Assembly: GCA_018241685.1 (NCBI GenBank)
Contig: JAFEDJ010000023.1
Coordinates: forward strand, 29,994 to 93,993
Source: Pseudomonadota bacterium
GTDB lineage: Bacteria > Pseudomonadota > Gammaproteobacteria > Burkholderiales > Rhodocyclaceae
Direction of reading: 5' to 3'
DNA length: 64,000 bases
Shown here: in pieces, positions 1 to 8,356 of the stretch
Layout: each line of letters opens with the position of its first letter
Position numbering within the stretch: position 1 is the first letter of the stretch
Position numbers and translations under genes: made by a program
Notes under the pieces: model-generated
What the model was told of the DNA's origin: nothing
Seen by the model: only the letters and a program-made list of their open reading frames with translations
Database searches by the model: none

Positions 1-1
1 C

Positions 2-853
2 GACCCACAGGTGCTGATCGACGCGCCCTTCAAGGTGCTCGGCGTGGTGTTCATCATCCTGTTCGGCAAGACCCTGGCCGCCATCGCGCTGGTGCTGAGC
101 TTCCGCTACCCCCTCAACACCGCGCTGACGGTGGGCGCCAGCCTGGCCCAGATCGGCGAGTTCTCCTTCATCCTGGCCGGCCTCGGGCTCGGCCTTGGGC
201 TGCTGACGATGGAGGGGCAGAACCTGATCCTCGCCGGCGCGCTGATCTCCATCGCCCTCAACTCGGTGCTCTTCGCCGCCATCGAGCCGGCCCAGGCCTG
301 GGCGCGGGCCCGTTCGGCATGGGCACGCAAGCTCGACCTGCGCGACGATCCTCTGGCCGCGCTGCCGATGAGCACCGACCGCAAGCTGCTCTCCAACCAG
401 GTGGTTCTGGTGGGCTACGGCCGGGTCGGCCGCCACATCGCGTCGGCGCTGGACAAGCGACATGTCCCCTACGTGGTGGCGGACAGCAACCGGGAAGTGG
501 TGGAAACCCTGCGCAAGCTCGGCAAGGCCGCTGTCAGCGGCGACGCTTCCGACCCCATCGTGCTGGTCCAGTCCCACATCACCCGCGCGGCAATGCTGGT
601 CATCACCGCGCCGGACCCGCTCGCCAGCCGCAAGATGGTGGACATCGCGCGCAAGCTCAACCCGGAGATCGTCACGGTGCTGCGCGCCGACAGCGAGGAC
701 GACGCCGACCTGCTGCGTCGGGAGAAGCTCGGCCGGATCTTCGTCAGCCACCAGGAACTAGCTGTCGGCATGTCCCAGTACGTACTGGCCGAGCTGGAAT
801 CCGAGCAGGACGGCCATGGCCACGGCCGTCACCCCCATCACCACCACAGCTGA
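2..853 (+). CDS. YbaL/KefB-type cation:proton antiporter, C-terminal part (truncated by window edge)
   Basis: The reading frame is open from the first bases of the window, so the start lies upstream. The visible 280 or so residues contain the last membrane helices of a CPA2 sodium/proton exchanger domain, including the family segment SLAQIGEFSFILAGLG, then a cytoplasmic TrkA-N (RCK) Rossmann domain beginning at VVLVGYGRVGRH. The RCK domain normally binds NAD(H) or nucleotide and gates K+ or other cation efflux in exchange for protons at the inner membrane. The order and the segment wording match E. coli YbaL better than KefB or KefC. The extreme C-terminus is histidine-rich (DGHGHGRHPHHHHS), which could bind metal but may be neutral drift. 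Confidence 0.85.
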   Translation, partial: DPQVLIDAPFKVLGVVFIILFGKTLAAIALVLSFRYPLNTALTVGASLAQIGEFSFILAGLGLGLGLLTMEGQNLILAGALISIALNSVLFAAIEPAQAWARARSAWARKLDLRDDPLAALPMSTDRKLLSNQVVLVGYGRVGRHIASALDKRHVPYVVADSNREVVETLRKLGKAAVSGDASDPIVLVQSHITRAAMLVITAPDPLASRKMVDIARKLNPEIVTVLRADSEDDADLLRREKLGRIFVSHQELAVGMSQYVLAELESEQDGHGHGRHPHHHHS

Positions 854-864
854 CGCCAGCCCCG

Positions 865-890
865 TTCGCCGGGCGCTTCAGCCCGGCGAA
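865..890. terminator. Convergent bidirectional hairpin
   Basis: Perfect 10-bp inverted repeat TTCGCCGGGC / GCCCGGCGAA around a 6-base loop, placed between the antiporter gene and the leftward HD-GYP gene. The loop contains the HD-GYP stop codon. There is no clear T-run on either side, so termination efficiency is uncertain. Confidence 0.55.
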
Positions 891-2149
891 GCCGCCTCCC
901 GAATCCGCCTGCCGTCCGGCAGCGACGGAAACACCGGCAGCGCAACCTCGATCGCCCGCCCCGTGTCCGCCAACAGCACCGCGGTGACCTCGGCATCGAT
1001 ATGCCCCGTGTCAGCCAACATGCGCATGAAAGACGACACCTCGGGCACCGACAGGCCCTGGCGGTACGGCCGGTTCTGCACCATCGCCTGGAAGATGTCG
1101 GCGACGCGCAGGATGCGCGCCTCCAGGGACAGGGTGTCGCCCCTCAGGTGGAAGGGGTAGCCGGAGCCGTCCGGTTCCTCGTGGTGGTAGGCCGCCCAGC
1201 GGGCGATGTCCTCGAAGCCGTCGATGTTGCGCAGGATCTGGTAGGTCTCGAAGCTGTGGGTGTTGATGATGCGGCGCTCGCGGCTGTCGAGGCGGCCCGG
1301 CTTGTCGAGGATCTCGTCGGGCACCCGCAGCTTGCCCAGGTCGTGCAGCAGGCCGGCGATCTCCAGCTTGTCGCAGTTCTCCCCCGGCACGCCCAGGCGC
1401 TCGGCCAGGAAGCGGGCCAGCCGCGCCACGCCCAGGGAGTGCTCGGCGGTGAAGGGGCTCTTGGCGTCGACGATGCGCGCGAAGATGACGGCCAGGTGGC
1501 GCAGATCGCCCATCGACGCGGGAAAGGGCTCCACCCGCGCCAGCTGGTCCACCAGGCAGGCCTGGATGGAGCGTGGCTCCAGCATCAGCCAGAAAGCCTC
1601 GGTACGGGATGCCGCCATGAACGCCTCGACCAGGTCCGGTGCGAAGTAGCTGCCCGTGTGCGCGGCAATCCCGTTACGAATGCTCTCCATGTTCTGCAGC
1701 GTGCTGTTGTCGGCGTAGTAAGGCGCAGCCAGCGCATCGACCCGGTCCGCCAGGTACAGACGGTTTGCCTGGCGGGCCAACCCGGGCGGCAGATCGGCCG
1801 GCATCGCATCCCAACGGGTATGGTGGTAGCGCACCGGCTGAGCCATCGGGGCCAGCGGCGGAAAACTGGTGAGCAGCGCGTGCCCCACTTCGCAGTGGAT
1901 CTGGGAATCCTCCCAGTCGAACTCCTCGACCAGGTGGTTATGGGTGCTGGTGGACGACACGCCGATGTCGTGCAGCATGCCGAGGTCGAACAGGAAGGAG
2001 GCATCGGCCTCGCCGAGGCCCTCGGCGCGCGCGCAGGCGGCGGCCATGATGCCGACCCGCTTGCCGTGGGCCACGTCGTCCACGCCAACCAGATCGAGGG
2101 CGTCGGACAAGGCATAGATCACGTGGTGAAGATCCGCATGAATGGTCAT
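878..2149 (-). CDS. Tandem HD / HD-GYP domain phosphodiesterase-like protein
   Basis: 423 residues starting with MTIHADLHH. The C-terminal half is a canonical HD-GYP domain: HD at residues 269-270 (LLHDLGKLRVPDEI) and the signature HHEEPDGSGYP at 322-332, expected to hydrolyse cyclic di-GMP with a metal centre in the cytoplasm. The N-terminal half looks like a second, degenerate copy: HD at 60-61 (MLHDIG) and HHTRWDAMP at 109-117 in place of HHxxxDGxGYP. The start ATG overlaps the stop of the upstream AraC gene as ATGA, implying translational coupling. A longer upstream frame exists but runs through the AraC gene and was not used. Confidence 0.85.
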   Translation of the reverse strand: MTIHADLHHVIYALSDALDLVGVDDVAHGKRVGIMAAACARAEGLGEADASFLFDLGMLHDIGVSSTSTHNHLVEEFDWEDSQIHCEVGHALLTSFPPLAPMAQPVRYHHTRWDAMPADLPPGLARQANRLYLADRVDALAAPYYADNSTLQNMESIRNGIAAHTGSYFAPDLVEAFMAASRTEAFWLMLEPRSIQACLVDQLARVEPFPASMGDLRHLAVIFARIVDAKSPFTAEHSLGVARLARFLAERLGVPGENCDKLEIAGLLHDLGKLRVPDEILDKPGRLDSRERRIINTHSFETYQILRNIDGFEDIARWAAYHHEEPDGSGYPFHLRGDTLSLEARILRVADIFQAMVQNRPYRQGLSVPEVSSFMRMLADTGHIDAEVTAVLLADTGRAIEVALPVFPSLPDGRRIREAASPG

Positions 2150-2967
2150 GAAACCACCTCGCTGGCAGTGAAGGGACGCGCTCCGCGTCCCCGGTATTCG
2201 GTCGGGCTGCAGCCCATCTCCTGGCGGAACATGTAGGTGAAGGCCGATGGCGACGCGTAGCCCAGCTCCAATGCTATATCGGTTATCGCACGCCCGGCCC
2301 CCAACCATTCCACGGCGCGGAACAGACGCAGGCGATGCCGCCATTCGCGCAGGCCCAAACCCAACTCCTTCTCGAAACGCCGTGCCAGCGTGCGCGCCGA
2401 TGCGCCCAGTGCAGCCCCCCAATCGTCGGCGCCCCGCGGGTCGGCGGGGTTGGCGTAGAGGGCCTCGCAGAGCCTGCGCAGCATCGGGCTGGTCGGCCAC
2501 GGCAACTGGAAATCCTGCACCGGCAGGCGGCGCAACTGGTCGAGGATCAGCGCATGCACGCGGGCCAGGTAGTCGGTGCTCTCCCGGCGCCCGCCGATGT
2601 CCGCCAGCTCGACGATCAGCGCTCTCAGCAGCGGAGACACCGCCAGCACCGAACATGTTCCCGGCATGCCCAGATCGGGCCCGTCGGCCACGTACAGGTT
2701 GCGGAATTCCGCGCCGTGCAGCGCGCCGGTGGTGTGCAGTACGCCGGTCGGGACCCAGATCGCCTGCTCGGGCGTGATCACGTAACGGGACTTCTCGACC
2801 ATCACCACCAGCGTACCGGCGGTGGCGTAGACGAACTGGTTCCAGCGGTGCGCGTGGGGCGGAAAGATGTGGCGGGCCGGCAGGGTTTCAAAGCGCTGGA
2901 ACACCGGCCCCGGCAGTTCCTCGATGTCCGGCACATCGACCAGCGTCCAGTCCTCTTCCAGGTCCAT
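2146..2967 (-). CDS. AraC-family transcriptional regulator with N-terminal cupin
   Basis: 273 residues from the ATG at 2967, which follows a GGGGGA ribosome site; alternative upstream starts (ATG 3015, GTG 3042) have poorer spacing. Residues 20-90 form an AraC-binding cupin (HIFPPHAHRWNQFVYA, then VWVP-type TPGVLH positions), and the last 100 residues hold two helix-turn-helix motifs, the second containing DIALELGYASPSAFTYMFR. It resembles the group of AraC regulators that sits beside and controls an exporter. It is divergent from the MFS gene at 3086, which is the likely target, and overlaps the HD-GYP gene downstream. The ligand is not evident. Confidence 0.88.
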   Translation of the reverse strand: MDLEEDWTLVDVPDIEELPGPVFQRFETLPARHIFPPHAHRWNQFVYATAGTLVVMVEKSRYVITPEQAIWVPTGVLHTTGALHGAEFRNLYVADGPDLGMPGTCSVLAVSPLLRALIVELADIGGRRESTDYLARVHALILDQLRRLPVQDFQLPWPTSPMLRRLCEALYANPADPRGADDWGAALGASARTLARRFEKELGLGLREWRHRLRLFRAVEWLGAGRAITDIALELGYASPSAFTYMFRQEMGCSPTEYRGRGARPFTASEVVS

Positions 2968-3085
2968 GGTTTTCCCCCAGTCAGCCCATGTCAGTTCATC
3001 GATAACGAAAGTCATCCTATCGAAAGTTTGACATTCCTGCACATCCTAAGATCAAACCATAACAACCCGTAAAAGAGAGAACAGC

Positions 3086-4297
3086 ATGCACGCCCCTGCA
3101 ACAGCCCTTCCCGCCAGCAGTTCGGCCGACCGTTACCGGGTGATCTTCGCCGGCGTCTGCGCCCTGATCCTCACCGTCGGCCTGGCCCGCTTCGCCTACA
3201 CGCCGCTGCTGCCGATCATGCGTGGCGAGGCCGGCCTCAGCGCCATGGACGGCGGCTGGCTGGCCACCTTCAACTACGTCGGCTACATCACCGGCGCACT
3301 GGTGGCGGCGACGATCAGCGACCTCGGCCGCAAGTTCAAGCTGTACCGCATCGGCCTGGTGGTGGCGGTGGTCAGCACCGCCGCGATGGGCGTCACGCAG
3401 GACGTGACCCTGTGGGTCGTGCTGCGCTTCGTGGCCGGTCTGTCGAGCACCGCCGGCCTGCTGATCGCCTCCGGCCTGGTCCTCAACTGGCTGATCCGCC
3501 ACGGCCACCGGCCGGAGCTGGGCCTGCACTTTGCCGGCATCGGGCTGGGCATCATCGTGTCCGGGCTGGCAGTGGCCGGCATGGTCGGCCACCTGGCATG
3601 GGACGGCCAGTGGCTGGGCCTCGGCCTGCTCGGCGTGCTGTTCTTCGTGCCAGCCTGGTTCTGGCTGCCGGCCCCGGCGCCGGTCAGCGCCCAGGCCGCC
3701 ACCCATCTGCCGGCCCCGCCATCGCGGCGCTGGATGGGGCTCTTCATCGCAGCCTACTTCTGCGCCGGCTTCGGCTACGTGATCAGCGCCACCTTCATCA
3801 TCGCCATCGTCGAGAAGCTGCCGATGCTGGCCGGCAAGGGCGGCTGGGTATGGGTCATCGTCGGCCTGGCGGCCGCGCCGTCCTGTTTCCTGTGGGACCG
3901 CATCGCTACCGCCGGAGGGCAGATCCCGGCACTGCTGCTCGCCTATTGCCTGCAGATCGTCTCCATCCTGCTGCCGGCCTTCAGCGACGGCACCGCCGCC
4001 AACCTGGCCAGCGCGATGCTTTATGGCGGCACCTTCGTCGGCATCGTCAGCCTGACCCTGTCGATCATCGGCCGCTGCTTCCCGGCCAACCCGGCCAAGG
4101 CGATGGCGCGCCTGACCCTCAGCTACGGCGTGGCGCAGGTGGTCGCCCCGGCAATGGCCGGCTACATCGCCACGATGACCGGCAGCTACAAAGGCGCGCT
4201 GATCGTCGCTGCATGGGTGATGGCAGCGGGGATGGCTCTACTGGTGGCGCTGATGCGCCAGCAACGGATCGAACGCGACGCCCAACGCACGGCGTAA
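3086..4297 (+). CDS. YbfB/YjiJ-family MFS transporter
   Basis: 403 residues with about twelve hydrophobic segments and the MFS loop motif region DLGRKFKLYR between helices 2 and 3. The opening segment GLARFAYTPLLPIMR is typical of the YbfB/YjiJ group, small-molecule exporters of unknown substrate in the inner membrane. An AAGAGAG purine-rich ribosome site precedes the ATG. It is divergently transcribed from the AraC regulator with about 120 bases between the two starts, so it is probably regulated by it. Confidence 0.87.
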   Translation: MHAPATALPASSSADRYRVIFAGVCALILTVGLARFAYTPLLPIMRGEAGLSAMDGGWLATFNYVGYITGALVAATISDLGRKFKLYRIGLVVAVVSTAAMGVTQDVTLWVVLRFVAGLSSTAGLLIASGLVLNWLIRHGHRPELGLHFAGIGLGIIVSGLAVAGMVGHLAWDGQWLGLGLLGVLFFVPAWFWLPAPAPVSAQAATHLPAPPSRRWMGLFIAAYFCAGFGYVISATFIIAIVEKLPMLAGKGGWVWVIVGLAAAPSCFLWDRIATAGGQIPALLLAYCLQIVSILLPAFSDGTAANLASAMLYGGTFVGIVSLTLSIIGRCFPANPAKAMARLTLSYGVAQVVAPAMAGYIATMTGSYKGALIVAAWVMAAGMALLVALMRQQRIERDAQRTA

Positions 4298-4340
4298 ACG
4301 CAAGAAAGGCCTGCCGCAGCAAGCCTCTCCGCTTTCACAT

Positions 4341-4371
4341 CGGCCGGCCCGGCCCCCCACCGGGCCGGCCG
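4341..4371. terminator. GC-rich convergent hairpin
   Basis: Perfect 12-bp stem CGGCCGGCCCGG / CCGGGCCGGCCG with a 7-base loop between the converging MFS and cytochrome c genes. It lacks a T-run, so it is called on position and stability only. Confidence 0.6.
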
Positions 4372-4378
4372 ACGCAAA

Positions 4379-4765
4379 TCACTTCAAAGTCGCCAGATAG
4401 GCCAGCAGCTCGGTCCGTTCAGCTGCACTGGCCAGTCCGTCGTACTTCATCTTGCCGCCAGGCACGAGCTTCTTGGGCGCCGTCACGTAGGCGTCGATCT
4501 TGTCCGGGGTCCAGGTGATGCCGCTGGCCTTGAGACCATCGGAATAGCTGGCATCGGCCACCGTGGCGGCCTTGCGGCCGACCACACCGAACAGGCTCGG
4601 CCCCTTCTTGTTCTTGCCTTCGCGCACGCTGTGGCACTCGGCACACTCGGTAGCGAACACGTCCTTGCCCTTTTCCACATCGCCCGCGGCGCGGGCCTGG
4701 AAGCTCAGGGAGCTGGCTGCCGCGGCCACCAGCAGCGGCAGGACGGTACGGGAGATCATTTTCAT
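4379..4765 (-). CDS. Small periplasmic c-type cytochrome (class I)
   Basis: 128 residues: Sec signal peptide (roughly residues 1-27, ending SFQARA), then one haem site CAECH at 41-45 and a probable Met axial ligand in GGKMKYDG near the C-terminus, as in mitochondrial-type or c550-like mono-haem cytochromes. It should act as a soluble electron shuttle in the periplasm. The ATG at 4765 is preceded by GGAG at good spacing; a GTG one codon upstream is less likely. Only about a dozen bases separate it from the upstream cytochrome-porin gene, so the two are co-transcribed and the small cytochrome is the natural periplasmic partner of that protein. Confidence 0.9.
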   Translation of the reverse strand: MKMISRTVLPLLVAAAASSLSFQARAAGDVEKGKDVFATECAECHSVREGKNKKGPSLFGVVGRKAATVADASYSDGLKASGITWTPDKIDAYVTAPKKLVPGGKMKYDGLASAAERTELLAYLATLK

Positions 4766-4777
4766 CACGTCACTCCG

Positions 4778-6151
4778 TCAGAACGAGGTCCACGCGAACA
4801 GGAACAGCGTGTTGTTGTCCTTCGCGTCGCGGCCGTTGCCGTCGTAGTTGGTCTTGGCGCCGTTGTACTTGTCGTACATCGTGTATTGGGCACCAAGGCG
4901 GACGTTGGCCCACGGAGCGCCCCAGGAATTCTCCTTGCCCCACGGCGTCCAGTCGGCCTGCAGGATGTAGCCGGAGGTGTTCGGCGAACCGTTGGCGAAA
5001 CCGTCGCTGTACAGCGTGGCGTCGGAGCTGCCGTGGGTCACGAAACGGCCGATGGTGGCGCCCCAGGTCTGCATGTAGTGATAGGACGCGTTCAGCTTGA
5101 ACTCGTTGAGACGGCCCTTCAGATTGTCGGCGCCGTCGGTGGCGACGAGCTGGTTGCGGGTCTGGCGTTCACGGATGTAGCTGGTGTTGACCGTCGCCAC
5201 GTGCTCGCGGGTGCCGAGGAACTGGTAGGACGCATCGACGCCCACGTCATTGAACTTGTTGGAGCCCGGCGTGCTGCGGTCCGGCTGGACCGAGGTGTTG
5301 AGGCCGAAGATGCCGGCGTTGAAGGCCTGCTTCTTCAGATCCTGGAACACCGCCAGGCGCCAGTAGGCGGTATTGCCGCCGACATGGCCCATGTCGCCCG
5401 CCTTCTCCAGGCCCAGACGGCTCTGCATGGTCGGGGTCAGCGCCCGGTAGGTGCCCAGCTCGGCATACACCATGTTGTTCCAGAAGGTGTAGGCGGACAC
5501 GCCGGTGACGCGGTGCTCGAGGCCGCCGTTGATCATCGTGGCAGCATCGCCCTGACCGAAGGCCACGGCAGAGGCGGTGTAGGGGAAGCTCCACACCGGC
5601 ATGCTGTTGAACGGATCCTGCACGCCGGGATTGTTATTCACCGAAACGCCGAAGACAGTTTCCTTGCCGGCCACCTCGGTGGTGTGGGCAAAGCGCACGT
5701 CAGCCTGGTCGATGGACGTGCGCTGGCCGATGCCGTCGTAGGTAGCCTGCACGAAGGCACCGATCTTGTCGCTCAGACGGCCGGCCAGGAAGACCGAGGC
5801 TTCGTCGAAGGAGTGGTTGTTGTTGGGGCTGGACTTGTCCGGCGCCGGGTCCTGGTTCTTGGCGGTGCGCGTGAAAGACGCCACCACCATGCCGGACAGG
5901 GGCACTTTGCCGCCCTTGCCGTCGGAATCGGTGTAGCCGCCGATCTTGAACTTCACGCCATAGGGCGTCAGTTGCGGGCCGTAGGCGCCAATGTGGCAGG
6001 CCGCACATTCCTGCCCGGTCTGGCGGGCAAAGCTCGGCACGGCATGGGCGGCCGGCGCGGCGGCGAGGAAGCCGGCCGCGGCCAGCACCAGGCCGGCCGT
6101 ATGCCGGATCGCGGACAGACGGGTTTTCCCCCCGGAAAGAATCGGATGCAT
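4778..6151 (-). CDS. Fused monohaem cytochrome c / outer-membrane beta-barrel (Cyc2-like)
   Basis: 457 residues from an ATG preceded by AAGGA. Signal peptide ends near AAHA (about residue 37). Immediately after it, FARQTGQECAACHIG carries a single haem motif C49-A-A-C52-H53. The remaining 380 residues alternate polar and aromatic/hydrophobic residues in strand-length runs and end in WTSF, as expected for an outer-membrane barrel closing on Phe. This layout, one haem plugged to a porin, is that of Cyc2 Fe(II) oxidases, and also of many uncharacterised cytochrome C proteins in Betaproteobacteria and Geobacter. Function in Fe(II) or other extracellular electron exchange is inference. Gene order b561 - cytochrome-porin - cytochrome c supports an electron-transfer role. 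Confidence 0.75.
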   Translation of the reverse strand: MHPILSGGKTRLSAIRHTAGLVLAAAGFLAAAPAAHAVPSFARQTGQECAACHIGAYGPQLTPYGVKFKIGGYTDSDGKGGKVPLSGMVVASFTRTAKNQDPAPDKSSPNNNHSFDEASVFLAGRLSDKIGAFVQATYDGIGQRTSIDQADVRFAHTTEVAGKETVFGVSVNNNPGVQDPFNSMPVWSFPYTASAVAFGQGDAATMINGGLEHRVTGVSAYTFWNNMVYAELGTYRALTPTMQSRLGLEKAGDMGHVGGNTAYWRLAVFQDLKKQAFNAGIFGLNTSVQPDRSTPGSNKFNDVGVDASYQFLGTREHVATVNTSYIRERQTRNQLVATDGADNLKGRLNEFKLNASYHYMQTWGATIGRFVTHGSSDATLYSDGFANGSPNTSGYILQADWTPWGKENSWGAPWANVRLGAQYTMYDKYNGAKTNYDGNGRDAKDNNTLFLFAWTSF

Positions 6152-6191
6152 GTTTGTCCTTGTATTTGTGGTCAAGAAAAAGGCGAGCGAG

Positions 6192-6223
6192 CCCGTGGCG
6201 GCATGCTCTCGCGGCGCCACGGG
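6192..6223 (-). terminator. Hairpin downstream of cytochrome b561
   Basis: Nine-base perfect stem CCCGTGGCG / CGCCACGGG with a 14-base loop. On the minus strand it is followed about 15 bases later by TTTTTC. It lies between the b561 and cytochrome-porin genes, so it may attenuate rather than end transcription. Confidence 0.4.
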
Positions 6224-6239
6224 AAGAATCGGAGAAGGC

Positions 6240-6815
6240 TCAGGACTGGCGGGCCGGCAGCATCGCGCGCAGCACGTTGTCGCGGCGCACGAAGTGGTGA
6301 TAGAGGGCGGCGGCGGCATGCACGCCGACAAGGCCTATCAGCAGCCAGGCGGCGTTCTCGTGGTATTCGGCCAGATCGTCGGCGAGGTCTTCGTCCTCCT
6401 CGACGATGACCGGCAGGGTAACCAGGCCGAAGAGAGACACTGGCTTGCCATGGGCGCATGACAGCGCCCAGCCGATCAGCGGTAGCGCCATCAGCAGCAC
6501 GTAGAGGGCCAGGTGCGCCAGTTCGGCCGCGAGTCGAGCCAGCGGCGACATGTCGCCGGTCGGCGGCAGCGGCCGGTGGGCCAGGCGCACGACGATGCGG
6601 GCCATCGCCAGCAGGGCGATGGTGAGGCCGATGCTGCGATGGATGTTCATGAGGGTGGCGCGCAGGGCCTTCTCCTCAACCCCATCACGCACGAAGGCAA
6701 TGCCAATCACCAGCGCGATCAGCAGTGCCGTCGCCCAGTGCAGGAACACCATGGGACGGGGCCGACGCAGGCCGGCGGAAGAGTCGATGACGGGGGATTC
6801 GGAAGTACTGTGCAT
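6240..6815 (-). CDS. Cytochrome b561 family protein
   Basis: About 191 residues starting MHSTSESP; in-frame ATG or GTG codons 6 to 15 bases upstream are also possible. Four membrane helices carry the family histidines: FLHWATALL in helix 1, NIHRSIGL in helix 2, AELAHLALY in helix 3 and VHAAAALYHHF in helix 4, enough for two b haems. Bacterial b561 proteins move electrons between the quinone pool and periplasmic carriers. It is first in the leftward cluster with two c-type cytochromes, so it probably links their electrons to the membrane. An acidic loop EEDEDLADD between helices 3 and 4 is unusual. Confidence 0.87.
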   Translation of the reverse strand: MHSTSESPVIDSSAGLRRPRPMVFLHWATALLIALVIGIAFVRDGVEEKALRATLMNIHRSIGLTIALLAMARIVVRLAHRPLPPTGDMSPLARLAAELAHLALYVLLMALPLIGWALSCAHGKPVSLFGLVTLPVIVEEDEDLADDLAEYHENAAWLLIGLVGVHAAAALYHHFVRRDNVLRAMLPARQS

Positions 6816-6949
6816 GACCATCGGGACCACTTTGGATGACCCGGCGGACCATAGCGGTCGGCAGCCTTCAATTGCCTGACAATCCGTAAGGGATTATCCG
6901 ATCCGGCATGAAGCGCGGCATTGCACGGGCGAACTCGCTCGCCCCCGAG

Positions 6950-8356
6950 TCATTGCCGCGCAGGCGCGATCACGTCGGAGGCATCCGGAAAGACAACCCG
7001 GATGCATGTGCCGCCCCCCTCGCTGCCGCTGGCGATCGTCACGTCGGCGGCATGGCGGTCGGCCACCTCCTTGACGATGGCAAGACCCAGTCCGGTGCCC
7101 GGCACACCATCCCCCGCAGCCCGGTAGAAGCGCTCGAAGACCCGGCTGCGTTCGCTCTCCGGGATGCCCGGCCCATCGTCCTCGACCTCGACGAAGATCC
7201 CCGCCTCGTCGCTGCGCCCACAGCGCACGGTCACCCGACCGCCTTCCGGCGTGTAGGCGATGGCATTGTCGATCAGATTGGCCAGCATTTCCCGCAACAT
7301 CCAGCTGGACCCCAGCACCGGCGCCGGCGCCGTCTCGAAGCCCAGGTCGATGTGCTTGGCGAGGGCGTCGTCGAGTAGATCGGACGCGGCATCCTCCAGC
7401 AGCGCGGCCAGGTTCACAGGACGGTGGTCGCTGATCAGCGCCCCTCCCGACGACGAGCGGGCCAGCGCGAGCATCTGGTTGGTGAAATGGACCAGGCGGC
7501 CGGTGGACTCGCGCAGACGCTCGATGCGCGGCCGGGCCTCCGCAGGCAGGGCCTCGACGGCCAGCTCAAGCTGGGTCTGCAGGCCGGCCAGCGGCGTGCG
7601 CAGCTGGTGGGCGGCATTCGACAGGAAGGCCTGCTGAGCCCGCCCGGCCCGCCCCAGGTGCTGCAGCAGACGGTTGATGGCCCGCACCAGCGGACCGGCC
7701 TCAGCCGGCACACCGCTCTCGGCAATCGGGCTGAAGTCGTTGGGGCCACGGGTGGCAATGCTGTGGCCGAGAGCGTCCAGCGGCTTCAGCGCATAGCGCA
7801 CGCCAAAATACACCAGCAGCAGCGCCGTTGCGATCAACAGCAGGTTCGGCCAGAAGATCGTCGCCAGGATGCGATGGGCGGCACTCCGGCGCTTGAGGGT
7901 GGTTTCGGCGACGATCACCGTCGCTGTCATGCGCGGACTCTCGTAGCGGTAACTGGCGGTACGCACCGCGCGCTTGCCCACCGTCGCATCCTGCAAGATG
8001 CTGCGGTTGGCGACCTCGGGCCGTGGCAGCAGCAGCAGTTCGGCATCGCCGGCGATCACCTTGTCGTGGCTGTCGAAGACCACATACTGGACCTTGTCGA
8101 CGGCGTCGGAGCGGAGGATCTCGTCGGCCGCCGGCGGGATGTCCACCTCGATATCCTTGTCGTCGTCGTCCCGCTCCAGCCGCGTGACCAGGGCCACCAC
8201 GGTGCCGGCAAGCGCATTGTCATAGGCCTCGTCGGCGATGCTCAGCGCCGAACGGTAGTCGGCGATCATGCTGGCCGCCAGCAGGATCAACAGCGGCCAG
8301 GAAATGACCATCAGCAGCCGGTTGCGGAGCGCACGCCCCTCACCGCACCGCGGCAT
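6950..8356 (-). CDS. TctE-like sensor histidine kinase
   Basis: 468 residues. The ATG at 8356 has a GGAGAGGG ribosome site and overlaps the end of the response regulator gene by 17 bases. Domains: membrane helix near residues 14-34, a periplasmic 2CSK-N type sensor (about 35-150) as in TctE, a second helix (LATIFWPNLLLIATALLLVY), HAMP-like linker, H-box AAHQLRTPLAG with the phospho-accepting His, N-box ANLIDNAIAYTP, G boxes DDGPGIP and GTGLGLAIV. TctE regulates tricarboxylate uptake in enteric bacteria, but the neighbouring genes here give no tricarboxylate transporter, so the signal is unknown. Confidence 0.9.
   Translation of the reverse strand: MPRCGEGRALRNRLLMVISWPLLILLAASMIADYRSALSIADEAYDNALAGTVVALVTRLERDDDDKDIEVDIPPAADEILRSDAVDKVQYVVFDSHDKVIAGDAELLLLPRPEVANRSILQDATVGKRAVRTASYRYESPRMTATVIVAETTLKRRSAAHRILATIFWPNLLLIATALLLVYFGVRYALKPLDALGHSIATRGPNDFSPIAESGVPAEAGPLVRAINRLLQHLGRAGRAQQAFLSNAAHQLRTPLAGLQTQLELAVEALPAEARPRIERLRESTGRLVHFTNQMLALARSSSGGALISDHRPVNLAALLEDAASDLLDDALAKHIDLGFETAPAPVLGSSWMLREMLANLIDNAIAYTPEGGRVTVRCGRSDEAGIFVEVEDDGPGIPESERSRVFERFYRAAGDGVPGTGLGLAIVKEVADRHAADVTIASGSEGGGTCIRVVFPDASDVIAPARQ

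Noticed and set aside
4631..6409. 592-codon plus-strand frame opposite the cytochrome-porin gene
   Set aside because: Shadow; the minus-strand frame has signal peptide, haem motif and ribosome site.
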